In this document: in pieces, positions 33,727 through 41,674 of the stretch
Layout of the letters: each line of letters begins with the position of its first letter
Numbering within the stretch: position 1 is the first letter of the stretch
Assembly (NCBI GenBank): GCA_003228685.1
Contig: QIFC01000004.1
Coordinates: forward strand, 1-52,395
Length of the DNA: 52,395 bases
Direction of reading: 5' to 3'
DNA from: Chloroflexota bacterium
Lineage (GTDB): Bacteria; Chloroflexota; Dehalococcoidia; DSTF01; RBG-16-68-14
Program-made: the position numbers and the translations under genes
Notes under the pieces: generated by a model
Databases searched by the model: none
What the model was told of the DNA's origin: nothing
What the model saw: only the letters and a program-made list of their open reading frames with translations

Positions 33727-33984
33727 CTAGAGGCCCAAGATCTGCTTCTTCTTCGCTGCGAATTCCTCATCTGTAAGGATTCCCTGGCTCTTCAACTGAG
33801 CTAGCTTTTCGAGTTCAGCTGTGTAATCAGGCTCGGCCGGTGCGCTGCTCTGTGCGGCAGGTGGCGTCTGTGCCGCGGGCTGGTCCGGCGCGGCCGCACT
33901 GCTGCGCCTCTCCTGCCGGCGTACGGTCCTTCGTGCCGCACGACGCCCCCCGCGCCTGCCCGCTCTTCGTCCTCGTCCCATCAT
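33727..33984 (-). CDS. SHOCT-domain small protein
   Basis: 85 residues. An Arg-rich N-terminus (RGRRAGRRGGRRAARRTVRR), a Pro/Ala linker, and a C-terminal SHOCT motif: DYTAELEKLAQLKSQGILTDEEFAAKKKQILGL. SHOCT domains are short oligomerisation helices found in many membrane-stress proteins. The basic N-terminus could bind nucleic acid or acidic lipid. It follows the DUF6325 gene in the leftward unit. Confidence 0.85.
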   Translation of the reverse strand: MMGRGRRAGRRGGRRAARRTVRRQERRSSAAAPDQPAAQTPPAAQSSAPAEPDYTAELEKLAQLKSQGILTDEEFAAKKKQILGL

Positions 33985-34036
33985 GGCCTGTGCCTCCTTG
34001 ATGATTGGTCAACGTGCATGTACGGATTCGATGCGG

Positions 34037-34570
34037 TCAGGCGGTCGGAGGGTTGGCTAGCACGGCGGCTTCGTCTGCGGCTATCAATCCAACGGCGACC
34101 AGATCTTCGGGATGCAGGAAGCCGTCCGAGATACCGAAGCCGCCGGCAGCGCGGATCGCGTCACGCAGGGGGATAGCCCAGCGGTGCTCAAGCAGAATAA
34201 TCGCTGCCGCCGAGTCGTTCGGGATTTCGTCAATGACGTCCCAAACCTCCTCTTCTTCAAGGACGTCAATGCCGCCATCACTCGCTTCCTCTGCCCCCGC
34301 GATGGCCCCCACTATGGCGCCCTCGGCGCCCGCCGCGCCCAGGCCGATCAGCCCGCCGACGATGGCCCCAAACTCCGCGGCCTCCTCTTTGCTCAGGTCA
34401 CTTCGCTTGATGACCGACACGTCGCCGCCGCGGTCCTTGCGAACGGCAATCCCGTCGATGATGCGTACGACGTCGCTCTCCTTGAGGCGGTCGAACTCGG
34501 CGAGAATCTCTCCTTTGAAGTCGGGATGCTCGAATCCGAGCACTAACAGTTGCACTGGTCCTATCGTCAT
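34037..34570 (-). CDS. DUF6325-family protein (DUF1269 relative)
   Basis: 177 residues. The N-terminus TIGPVQLLVLGFEHPDFKGEILAEFDRLKESDVVRIIDGIAVRKD, the Gly-rich hydrophobic stretch (about 68-92) and the C-terminal ILLEHRWAIPLRDAIRAAGG block match DUF6325, found in actinobacteria and Chloroflexi. It has the same three-part plan as the DUF1269 proteins in the window. Function unknown. It lies in the leftward unit from 36284. Confidence 0.75.
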   Translation of the reverse strand: MTIGPVQLLVLGFEHPDFKGEILAEFDRLKESDVVRIIDGIAVRKDRGGDVSVIKRSDLSKEEAAEFGAIVGGLIGLGAAGAEGAIVGAIAGAEEASDGGIDVLEEEEVWDVIDEIPNDSAAAIILLEHRWAIPLRDAIRAAGGFGISDGFLHPEDLVAVGLIAADEAAVLANPPTA

Positions 34571-34605
34571 GGTGTCCTCCTAACGGACCGTCGGTCGAAA
34601 TCAGC

Positions 34606-34662
34606 GGGGAGACGGGCTGACGTAGCTGGCGCCACGTGCACCCGTCCCCGCCGGCGTCTCCC
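34606..34662 (-). terminator. Terminator-like hairpin after the Asp/Ala-rich lipoprotein gene
   Basis: GGGGAGACG pairs with CGTCTCCCC across a 35-nt spacer, with a GC-rich second stem inside. It lies between the lipoprotein stop (34682) and the DUF6325 start (34570). No T-tract, so it could also be an mRNA stability element. Confidence 0.4.
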
Positions 34663-34681
34663 CTCAGAGACGTGATGCCTA

Positions 34682-35098
34682 CTAGCAGTCCACGCCGGCG
34701 AATGCTGCCACGTACGCGTCTCCTATCGCCATCACCGAGGATTCGATAGCTGCGAGACCCTCCGAAATCGTCGCGTCGCTCGCAAGCCCGGCAACCGTTT
34801 GATTCAAGTCGCTGTAGGCCGCGTTGATGCCTTCTATTCGAACGTCCCCGACGTCGCTGGCAGAGCTGACCACGTCATCAAGGACCGAGGCATATGCAGA
34901 GTTCACGGACTTGAGATCGTCGAGCGTGCTATCGGCGCCCAGCGTGTCGTACGCTGCGTCGGCAGCTTCCAGATCATCGAGGTCGCTGCAGAGCTGTGCG
35001 GTAAGCTCTTCCTCCGACTTGTCAGCGTCACAGGCGATGGCGGCGATGCCGAGCACTGCCACGAGTATTCCGAATAGTACTAGCCACTTTGTGTTCAA
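34682..35098 (-). CDS. Lipoprotein, Asp/Ala-rich helical
   Basis: 138 residues: signal peptide with lipobox AIAC (Cys about 23), then an acidic, helical domain (LCSDLDDLEAADAAYDTLGADSTLDDLKSVNSAY). The C-terminal DC and an internal Cys could form a disulfide. No family recognised; it resembles small surface lipoproteins of the PBP/Ytp-like kind only in composition. Third or fourth gene of the leftward unit behind the 36347 promoter. Confidence 0.65.
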   Translation of the reverse strand: MNTKWLVLFGILVAVLGIAAIACDADKSEEELTAQLCSDLDDLEAADAAYDTLGADSTLDDLKSVNSAYASVLDDVVSSASDVGDVRIEGINAAYSDLNQTVAGLASDATISEGLAAIESSVMAIGDAYVAAFAGVDC

Positions 35099-35140
35099 TT
35101 TGTGCTTTTCCTTGATTCGCGTGTTCTGCTATAGGTCGTG

Positions 35141-35590
35141 CTACTCGACAACCGTGAATGTGACTGAGACCAATGCGTCATCGGTCAGCACGTCATCGTT
35201 GTCTGCCAGGTTCACCGAGACGGTATGCTCGCCCGGCTCCAACTCAAGCTCGGTGCTTCCGGCCGCATACTGGTAGATGCCTTCGCCCTCCTGACCACGT
35301 CCTACGACTTCGCCTACTATCAACGAGCCGTTTGCCCCGTCCACGCCTACGACGTAATGCGCCGCGCCCGTTTGCCCTTCGGAGGCTGGTGCGATTGCGA
35401 TTCCTTCAGCGATGATCGTCACCGTGACCGGACTGGTAACCTCAGCGCCATTCTCAGGGCTCGTGATCCGGACGACCAGGGCGCCAGCGCCATCGCCGTT
35501 GGCGTCGTCATCGTCATCGCAGGCGACGGCGCCCATGGCAAAAACCGCAATCAGCATCGCGATACCGATGATTAGCCAGTTCTTGCGCAT
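35141..35590 (-). CDS. DUF4399-type lipoprotein
   Basis: 149 residues from ATG 35590, which has GGAGGG four bases upstream; starts at 35605 or 35608 are less likely. Signal peptide and lipobox (GAVAC), an Asp-rich stretch, then a beta-sandwich domain: ITSPENGAEVTSPVTVTIIAEGIAIAPA and GEHTVSVNLADNDD, the DUF4399 pattern. Family members are periplasmic or surface proteins of unknown role. It overlaps or nearly abuts the 42-residue gene upstream. Confidence 0.7.
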   Translation of the reverse strand: MRKNWLIIGIAMLIAVFAMGAVACDDDDDANGDGAGALVVRITSPENGAEVTSPVTVTIIAEGIAIAPASEGQTGAAHYVVGVDGANGSLIVGEVVGRGQEGEGIYQYAAGSTELELEPGEHTVSVNLADNDDVLTDDALVSVTFTVVE

Positions 35591-35604
35591 GTTGCCCTCC
35601 TTCA

Positions 35605-35733
35605 TCAACTTGCGTCCTCTTCTTCCGCGATCTCCTCTACTTCGTCCCTACCGTTACGGCCCTTCGCCAGGGCCAGAACTGCAAGCACGACAAGTAATGC
35701 GGCTATGGTCACGATCACCCTATTCTTTGACAC
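35605..35733 (-). CDS. 42-residue single-helix membrane protein
   Basis: Starts GTG TCA AAG AAT with GGGAGAAG upstream: MSKNRVIVTIAALLVVLAVLALAKG, then an acidic tail (RDEVEEIAEEEDAS). One clear membrane helix with positive residues inside. The stop overlaps the lipoprotein reading frame's first codons. It lies between DUF1269 and the DUF4399 lipoprotein with normal operon spacing. No family recognised. Confidence 0.6.
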   Translation of the reverse strand: MSKNRVIVTIAALLVVLAVLALAKGRNGRDEVEEIAEEEDAS

Positions 35734-35777
35734 GGTCTTCTCCCTTCAATTGGTTGGTCCGGGGTACGTTTCCACTT

Positions 35778-36284
35778 CTACTTGCGACCTAGGCTGACGA
35801 GCCTCGCGCCGGCATCAGCGTCCAATGTGAAACGAGATAGGTCGGCGTAGCCTTCAATGGCCGCGCTCAGCCGTTCCAGCCACGTTTCTTCAATCACCGC
35901 CACAAGCGCGGACCCTCCTGCAGGGAGGTTTTCGCCGATCTCTTGCAGCAGGTTGTTGTCGAAGCCCTGGTCTGTAAAGTGACCAATCGCCGCTCCAGTG
36001 GCCGCGCCCACGGCACCCAAGGCAAGGATCGATGGCGGGAATATAATTGCGAGGAGCCCGCCGGCCACGGCGCCGCGGATTGCCCCCTTCTTCGTCGTGA
36101 GCTCCGCGCGCTCACGGATCGAGAGCTTACCGCCGTCATCGGCCTTGCTCATCACAGCGGCATCCAACAGATGGATGGCGCCATCCTTCTCCATCTTTTC
36201 AAGTGCTGCGAGCATCTCCGCTGCCTTTTCTTCGTCAGCGTAAAACGCCGCTACGACACTGATTGGTGGTTTGTCAGTTGTCAT
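35778..36284 (-). CDS. DUF1269-family protein, paralog of 7993
   Basis: 168 residues. It matches the 7993-8493 protein over its length: ISVVAAFYADEEKAAEMLAALEKMEKDG, GAVAGGLLAIIFPPSILALGAVGAATGAAIGHFTDQGFDNNLLQEIGENLPAGGSALVAVIEE. Function unknown. It is the first gene behind the regulon promoter at 36347-36409 and is followed by the small helix protein and lipoproteins. The gene is divergent from the PAS-LuxR regulator. Confidence 0.85.
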   Translation of the reverse strand: MTTDKPPISVVAAFYADEEKAAEMLAALEKMEKDGAIHLLDAAVMSKADDGGKLSIRERAELTTKKGAIRGAVAGGLLAIIFPPSILALGAVGAATGAAIGHFTDQGFDNNLLQEIGENLPAGGSALVAVIEETWLERLSAAIEGYADLSRFTLDADAGARLVSLGRK

Positions 36285-36346
36285 GGCTACCTCTTCTGCA
36301 TACAGCGTTTACATACAGCCAATCTGCCATCCGGCCTGGATGCTTA

Positions 36347-36409
36347 AGTATGATCCGCAGGCCGCTGGCTGCGCGTCGCTAGACATCGGTACTTTGGTAA
36401 CGATTCCTT
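36347..36409 (-). promoter_or_regulatory. Regulon promoter module (DUF1269/lipoprotein operon)
   Basis: Best copy. The centre ATCGTTAC-CAAA-GTACCGAT (36404-36385) is a 20-bp near-palindrome. Then GTCTAGC, GACGC at 36377-36373, 20 bp and CATACT at 36352-36347. The transcript would start near 36340, 56 nt before the DUF1269 ATG. It lies in the divergent gap with the PAS-LuxR gene. Confidence 0.75.
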
Positions 36410-36619
36410 GTAGGCGCATGGGGCTGGCTGAACGCGGCTGATGGATGTGAACAGAACGCAGTCCGTGGATAATGGCGGCTTGTCGGAGCGTTTTGACGGA
36501 CTTGACAAAGAGGGCCGCGGTACGAAATCATATGGCCTATAAAGTACGGGCTCACTGTGCACATTCGGACAGGCTTACTGGAGTGCAATCAGCGGACGGA
36601 AGGACTGCAAGGGAGCGGT

Positions 36620-38089
36620 ATGGGGAAGAAGAAGACCCTGCGAACATCCGAAGTCAGTGTCCAGGACAACCAGGCGGACAAGGCGCTGCAACGCGCTCTT
36701 GACGACCTGAAACAACAGGTAGCGTCGTATCGCAGCGTCTTCGAAGCCGGGTCGGAAGGATACATCATCCATGACGGCGGAATCATCGTCGATGTTAACC
36801 TCCAATTCGAAGAATTGACTGGCTACAAAGACTCGGACCTTGTTGGCGAGTCGTTCTTAAGCCTCGTAGCTGAAGAATCGAGAGCACTCGTGGTCGAGCG
36901 AATGACGACGCGTCCCGGGAGACCATTTGAGATCGTGGGGCTAAGGAAAGATAACAGCCGGGTCCACCTTGAGGTCGTCGGCAAGGACCACGTGCATCAG
37001 GGCCGCAATTGTAGGCTGATAAGCGTCCGCGACATCACTGAGCGGAAACAGGCCGAGGAGGCGCTGCGCGGTAGTGAAGAACGATATCGAGACTACTACG
37101 AGCAGGCGCCTGACGCCTACCTGTCCGTGGACCCCGAAAGCGGCCTGGTCATCGAGTGCAACCGCACGACGGCCGAAATGCTTGGCCGGTCGGAGGGCGA
37201 GATTGTCGGACAAAAGATTTTCGACTTCTACACGCCGGCGTCGTTCGAGCGGGTCAAGGCGGCGTTGCTAGAACTCCAAGCTCAAGGCGTGCTACACAGC
37301 ATCGAACTCCAACTGAGGCGCAAGGATGGCGGCATCATCGACGTGAGCCTGGACGAAACGGCTGTGAGGGACGAGTTAGGCCGGGTGCTGCGGAGCCGCT
37401 CCGTGTGGCGCGACATCACGCAGCGGAAGCAGGCCGAGGCGGCGCTGCGCGAAAGCGAGCAGATGTTCCGCCTGGTGGCGCAAGGCGTCGCTGAGGTCTT
37501 GTGGATCGTCGACCCGCATGAAGACTATAAGATCATCTACGTCAGTCCGGCGTATGAAGAAGTGTGGGGTCGCACCTGCGAGAGCCTCTACGAAGACCCT
37601 CTGTCTTGGCTTGCCGCCATCCATCCGGAGGATATCGATCGCGTGTCCGACGCGCTTGACGAACAAACGGCAACAGGACGGTTTGACGAAGAGTTTAGGG
37701 TCACCCGGCCTGACGGATCGATTCGCTGGGTCGTGGATCGTGGATTTGGAGTCAGTGACGAGTCAGGGCGTCTGAAATATATCGTAGGCGTGGCCGACGA
37801 TATCACGGAGCAAAAAGAAGCAGAAGAGGCGGCACAGCAAGCGCGGGAGGAGCTGGAGACCAAAGTAGAGGAGGAGTTGCTGCGGGGCAACCCATACGGG
37901 ATAACGTTCCGCGAACTCACGGTGCTCCACCTGGTGGCGGAAGGGCGGGCGGACAAGGAGATCGCGAACGAGCTTGGCATCAGGCCACACACCGCCAGCA
38001 GACACGTCAAGAATATCATGGGCAAGATGAGCGCGACCTCGCGCACCGATGCCGGGGTTCGGGCCGTTCGGGAAGAGCTGATCGACTAA
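36620..38089 (+). CDS. Triple-PAS regulator with LuxR-type HTH
   Basis: 489 residues from ATG 36620 (AGGGAG upstream). Three PAS domains run about 40-150, 165-280 and 290-410: RSVFEAGSEGYIIHDGGIIVDVNLQFEELTGY, YYEQAPDAYLSVDPESGL, and FRLVAQGVAEVLWIVDPHEDYKIIYVSPAYEEVWG. Two EAEEA-type helical linkers follow PAS domains. The LuxR HTH is near 425-485: YGITFRELTVLHLVAEGRADKEIANELGIRPHTASRHVKNIMGKM. No kinase or receiver, so it senses a signal directly and binds DNA. A GATAAT box at 36468-36473 with GATGT 19 bp upstream is a possible own promoter. Divergent from the best regulon module, so a prime regulator candidate. Confidence 0.88.
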   Translation: MGKKKTLRTSEVSVQDNQADKALQRALDDLKQQVASYRSVFEAGSEGYIIHDGGIIVDVNLQFEELTGYKDSDLVGESFLSLVAEESRALVVERMTTRPGRPFEIVGLRKDNSRVHLEVVGKDHVHQGRNCRLISVRDITERKQAEEALRGSEERYRDYYEQAPDAYLSVDPESGLVIECNRTTAEMLGRSEGEIVGQKIFDFYTPASFERVKAALLELQAQGVLHSIELQLRRKDGGIIDVSLDETAVRDELGRVLRSRSVWRDITQRKQAEAALRESEQMFRLVAQGVAEVLWIVDPHEDYKIIYVSPAYEEVWGRTCESLYEDPLSWLAAIHPEDIDRVSDALDEQTATGRFDEEFRVTRPDGSIRWVVDRGFGVSDESGRLKYIVGVADDITEQKEAEEAAQQAREELETKVEEELLRGNPYGITFRELTVLHLVAEGRADKEIANELGIRPHTASRHVKNIMGKMSATSRTDAGVRAVREELID

Positions 38090-38314
38090 TCCCACTCCAA
38101 ACAACGCACTCCTCTGGCTATGGTTGATTCCTGGTAAGGGAGAGGTTCTTTGGCGCGCGGCTCGAGCGCACACCCAAAATTGGGAATGTTGGTGCCCTGT
38201 CTATTACTGATAGCCTCTACTAATAACCTTGTTAAACTGGCAGGCGGCGAAAAGACACGAAGCCACGTCGCCTGTGCCTGCATCCGCAAAAGCGGGCTGA
38301 GGAGATGGAGCAAC

Positions 38315-40000
38315 ATGGGCAAGCAACCGGTGGACACACGCACTCGCGCCGCATCCGCAGGCCGGAACGGCATGAGCAAACCCGCTGACGAAGCGTTGGC
38401 CAGCCGAAACGGAGCGGCCACCAAGTCCGCGAAGCGCAACGGCGCGCAGTCCGCGAAGCGGAACGGCACTGCCAGCGCCAGCAAGTCCCCGAGGCGTAAC
38501 GGGGCGAAGTCCGCGCCCCGGAACGGCACCGGCAATGGCGCTCTTTTTGCTCTCATGGAAGGCCTTTCGGCCCCGCCAGACGAGCATTTCTATAACAACC
38601 TCTCGCGCAACTTGGCGGTGGCGCTTGACGCGCGCTTTGGCTTCGTCTCGGAAGTTGGAGAGGAACCCGGCACGTTGCAACTTCTCGCGTTGTGGACTGG
38701 TGCGGAGTTCGGAGAGAGTATCGCCTACGCGACCGAGGGGACGCCATGCGAGCGCGTCCTTATGAAAAACCTAGTGGCAATTCGAAAGGGAGTGTGCAAG
38801 TCCTATCCAAAGGACGAATGGCTCCGCGAGGTCCAGGCTGAGGGCTACATGGCGGCTCCGCTTCTTGGTGCGGACGGGAGCGCGATAGGGCACATCGGTG
38901 TGATAGGCACGAGTCCGGTGGAGTCTTCAAACGAGAACATTACCGTCCTGCGGGCGTTCGCCGTCCGAGCGGCCGGCGAGATGCAACGGAACATTGAACA
39001 GCGCTTGGCTTCGCAGAGAGTTAGTAGGGTCGAGGCGATCGTTAACAAGGCAGCGGTCGGCGTCATCCAGATTGACTCGGAAGGCAAGATCGTATTCGCG
39101 AATCCTCGTGTAGAGACGTTGTTCGGATATGAGCGAGGCGAACTCTTAACACAGCCAATTGAAGTGCTCGTACCGGGCAAATCGCGAACGCGTCACAAGG
39201 AGGACCGCGATCACTACTTGCGAAACCCACATGACCGGCCGATGGGCGCGGATCTCGAGATCCTAGGGAGACGGAAGGATGGCTCAACAATTCCTGTGAC
39301 AGTGGCGCTCTCGGCTGACGGACGGGCCGCCGTTGCAATCATCTCGGACGCAACTAAGGCTCGGAAGGCGTCTCAGGAAGCTGAAGAGTCACAGGCCCGC
39401 CTTGAGGCTGTGGTTGAGGCATTCCCCGAGATGATATTCGTCATGGATAGGGAGGGCTACCTTCTCGACCATGTCTCGGACGGGTTGGTTTCTCACATTC
39501 CGCCTCAAGAGTTCCTCGGGAAGTGCATCACGGATGTTGTGCCTGAAGAGGCCGCCGGCCGGATACTACGCGGAGTCAAGCGGGCGCTCAAGACCCGCAT
39601 TGTCCAACGCGTCAAGTATCACATGACCCGGGATGATGGCAAGCACTCGTACGAATCTCGCCTTGTTCGCCTCGACAACGAACGTGTTGCCGTGTTCGTC
39701 AGGGACTTCACCGTCGAAGAGTGGCAGAGCGACGAGACGATTCGTGTGGGAACGGCGGCCAGTCCAGCGGACGAGATAGAGCGCCGGATGGAGTGGCGCA
39801 ACCCCTATGGTCTCAGCTATCGAGAGTTCGGTGTCCTGCATTTGCTCAAGGGCGGCACGACGGATAAGGAGATCGCCGAAGATCTTGGCATCAGCGTGTT
39901 TACCGTCAACAAGCATGTCTCCAACATCCTGACAAAGATGAACGCCGCATCGCGTACTGAGGCAACGATCCGCGCGCTCCAAGAAGGCTTGATCGACTAG
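38315..40000 (+). CDS. GAF-PAS-PAS regulator with LuxR-type HTH
   Basis: 561 residues from ATG 38315 (GGAG eight bases upstream). The N-terminal 65 residues are a basic repeat segment (KSAKRNG, QSAKRNG, KSPRRNG, KSAPRNG). A GAF domain (about 75-225; GAPLLGADGSAIGHIGVIG-type end) is followed by a PAS (about 235-345; VGVIQIDSEGKIVFANPRVETLFGY) and a second PAS (about 355-465; ILVMDREGY-like MIFVMDREGYLLDHV). The LuxR HTH (about 490-555) is YGLSYREFGVLHLLKGGTTDKEIAEDLGISVFTVNKHVSNILTKM. Output is closely related to the gene before it. The regulon module at 40044-40105 lies just after its stop. Confidence 0.85.
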   Translation: MGKQPVDTRTRAASAGRNGMSKPADEALASRNGAATKSAKRNGAQSAKRNGTASASKSPRRNGAKSAPRNGTGNGALFALMEGLSAPPDEHFYNNLSRNLAVALDARFGFVSEVGEEPGTLQLLALWTGAEFGESIAYATEGTPCERVLMKNLVAIRKGVCKSYPKDEWLREVQAEGYMAAPLLGADGSAIGHIGVIGTSPVESSNENITVLRAFAVRAAGEMQRNIEQRLASQRVSRVEAIVNKAAVGVIQIDSEGKIVFANPRVETLFGYERGELLTQPIEVLVPGKSRTRHKEDRDHYLRNPHDRPMGADLEILGRRKDGSTIPVTVALSADGRAAVAIISDATKARKASQEAEESQARLEAVVEAFPEMIFVMDREGYLLDHVSDGLVSHIPPQEFLGKCITDVVPEEAAGRILRGVKRALKTRIVQRVKYHMTRDDGKHSYESRLVRLDNERVAVFVRDFTVEEWQSDETIRVGTAASPADEIERRMEWRNPYGLSYREFGVLHLLKGGTTDKEIAEDLGISVFTVNKHVSNILTKMNAASRTEATIRALQEGLID

Positions 40001-40043
40001 GCGCAAGAGATGCAGCGTTGTTTGCTGGCGCTCTCCGCGCTAC

Positions 40044-40105
40044 AAGAAATCCCTACGAATATACCGATGTCTAGCCATGCGAGATGAGCCGCTGCGCCGG
40101 ATAAT
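40044..40105 (+). promoter_or_regulatory. Regulon promoter module (40148 gene)
   Basis: Operator TCCCTACGAATATACCGATG from 40050 continues GTCTAGC-type, CATGC is at 40076-40080, then 19 bp and GATAAT at 40100-40105. The left end is off consensus but the right half is exact. Confidence 0.6.
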
Positions 40106-40147
40106 GTAACAACAACGTCCGGCTCCAGCGCACGGACAAGAAAGCGG

Positions 40148-40741
40148 TTGGAGACCCTCGCCTCCAGCGCAGAACTACAACAGTCCCATGCGGCAGTGCG
40201 CGGTCGGGCACTCGGGTTCTGTATGGGAGATGAGGCGCATATCGTGTTATCAAGAGACGCAATCGCCCCCGCGTACGCAGCCGAACGGACCACGAGTGCC
40301 ATCATGCGGCCGACGCTTGCCGGGGAGGTTGGCGCGCTGGCGAATTTGGGCTGGAGCATCAGGTCCCAAGGCACGGCGACCGCCGAACTTGAGACACGTG
40401 AGCCGTTCAATTGGTGGCTGGCATACGCCGGCTCGCTCATGCTGCTCGGCATTGGCGGTTTCATTTACGCGGCCTCGTGGCTGATCTCCTCTCGGGTGCG
40501 GCTGTTCCTCCATGAAGAGGATGATGGGTCTGTCACCAGGTGGGGCGACACACAATATGCGTCCCGGCAGCAGCTCGACAGGGCAGACCGAGATGCCATA
40601 GCTTCATCACGGGCCACAGAGAGCCAGCGCTGGAGAAACGATCGAGTACTCCTCGCACTAGGCGCCTTCGCAGGCGTGACCATGGTATACGCTGCCATTT
40701 GGTTCTTTCTTGTGCTGGGCGTGATGGCCGCCCTCGGCTAG
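40148..40741 (+). CDS. Two-helix membrane protein, unknown
   Basis: Up to 197 residues from TTG 40148. Two helices, about 97-118 (WWLAYAGSLMLLGIGGFIYAASWL) and 170-192, flank a charged loop with RVRLFLHEEDDGSVTRWGDTQYASRQQLDRADRD. Neither this start nor the ATG 40223 has a good Shine-Dalgarno sequence; the predicted start of transcription is near 40112, so both fit. No family recognised. It follows the second PAS-LuxR gene under its own module. Confidence 0.55.
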   Translation: METLASSAELQQSHAAVRGRALGFCMGDEAHIVLSRDAIAPAYAAERTTSAIMRPTLAGEVGALANLGWSIRSQGTATAELETREPFNWWLAYAGSLMLLGIGGFIYAASWLISSRVRLFLHEEDDGSVTRWGDTQYASRQQLDRADRDAIASSRATESQRWRNDRVLLALGAFAGVTMVYAAIWFFLVLGVMAALG

Positions 40742-40817
40742 GATCCGCCAGACCGAAGTCCCGTCAGCTCCGACTACTTAGCAGCTGCCAAGCCTGCGTC
40801 TCCACGGCCAGTCTCAC

Positions 40818-40879
40818 AGGAAGTAGTTAGCAAAATAACGAGGCCTCGTGATGCCGCGAGCGGCCTGCTGCCGCAGAAT
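40818..40879 (+). promoter_or_regulatory. Regulon promoter module (third DUF1269)
   Basis: Operator TAGTTAGCAAAATAACGAGG from 40824, with the right end CCTCGT, GATGC at 40850-40854, 19 bp, then CAGAAT at 40874-40879. About 55 nt before the DUF1269 ATG. Confidence 0.55.
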
Positions 40880-40935
40880 GGCAGTGTGGCCGGGCATGAT
40901 TGTGCTTGGCTATCAAACCAAAAAGGAGGCAGCAA

Positions 40936-41427
40936 ATGAGCGATCTCGTTGTAGTTTCGTTCGACGACGAGCAGAAAGGGTTCCTCGTCCGTGACGCGAT
41001 GGCGAAGATGCAGAAGGACCATCTGGTCTCGCTGCAGGACGCGGCCGTCGCTGTTCGAGGGGCGGACGGCAAAGTCAAGATCCACCAAGCTACGAGTTTG
41101 GTCGCCGGCGGGGCGTTTGGTGGGGCATTCTGGGGGTTTCTGATCGGCCTGATTTTCCTCGTCCCATTCTTCGGAGCGGCCATCGGGGCCGCAGCAGGCG
41201 CCCTGACAGGCAAGTTCACCGACATTGGTGTCGATGACAAGTTCATCAAGGAAGTTGGAGATTCACTCCAGCCAGGAAACTCCGCCATCTTCCTCCTCTT
41301 CTCCGATGCGAAGTACGATCGCATTCTTGAGGAGCTGGAGCCCTTCAAGGGCACGGTAGTGAAGACATCTCTCTCCCGAGAACAGGAAGCACAGCTCGAG
41401 GAGACCTTCGCCGAAGCGAAAGCGTAG
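40936..41427 (+). CDS. DUF1269-family protein, third copy
   Basis: 163 residues from the ATG at 40936 (AAAAAGGAGG upstream). DUF1269 plan: LVVVSFDDEQKGFLVRDAMAKMQKDHLVSLQDAAVAVR, hydrophobic hairpin GGAFGGAFWGFLIGLIFLVPFFGAAIGAAAGAL, then FTDIGVDDKFIKEVGDSLQPGNSAIFLLF. This matches FTDQGF and PxGGSA segments in the two other copies but is more diverged and has a longer acidic tail. Single gene between a regulon promoter and a strong terminator. Confidence 0.88.
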   Translation: MSDLVVVSFDDEQKGFLVRDAMAKMQKDHLVSLQDAAVAVRGADGKVKIHQATSLVAGGAFGGAFWGFLIGLIFLVPFFGAAIGAAAGALTGKFTDIGVDDKFIKEVGDSLQPGNSAIFLLFSDAKYDRILEELEPFKGTVVKTSLSREQEAQLEETFAEAKA

Positions 41428-41462
41428 GTCCTGCGCCATCCAGACGATCTCCCTCCCCCACC

Positions 41463-41499
41463 CCCCAGCAGGCTGCCTAATTCAGGCAGCCTGCTGGGG
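41463..41499 (+). terminator. Strong hairpin after the DUF1269 gene
   Basis: A perfect 16-bp stem: CCCCAGCAGGCTGCCT, a five-base loop AATTC, and the exact complement. It lies 36 bp after the gene. No U-run follows, so it may act as a transcript barrier or stability hairpin. Confidence 0.75.
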
Positions 41500-41594
41500 C
41501 CCCGCCTTAAAACTTCGAATGCAGCCACATCGGTACGCAGCGTCAATCGTTGTGGCGCTGCGTGACGGCAGCGGGAACGCGGATTCAAGCTAGA

Positions 41595-41650
41595 GATAAG
41601 CGATGCAGGTTTGGTAACCGGATGCGCGAGAGCGAAGACGAGCACACCAT
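41595..41650 (+). promoter_or_regulatory. Possible regulon module with inverted operator
   Basis: GATGC (41621-41625), 19 bp and CACCAT (41645-41650) match the module. The operator immediately upstream (41595-41620) fits the consensus only when read as its reverse complement: GTTTGGTAAC is the complement of the core GTTACCAAAC. A palindromic site would tolerate this. Likely drives the small membrane gene and SulP unit. Confidence 0.35.
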
Positions 41651-41674
41651 CAGCCGGAAGGATCAGGCCAAGCA

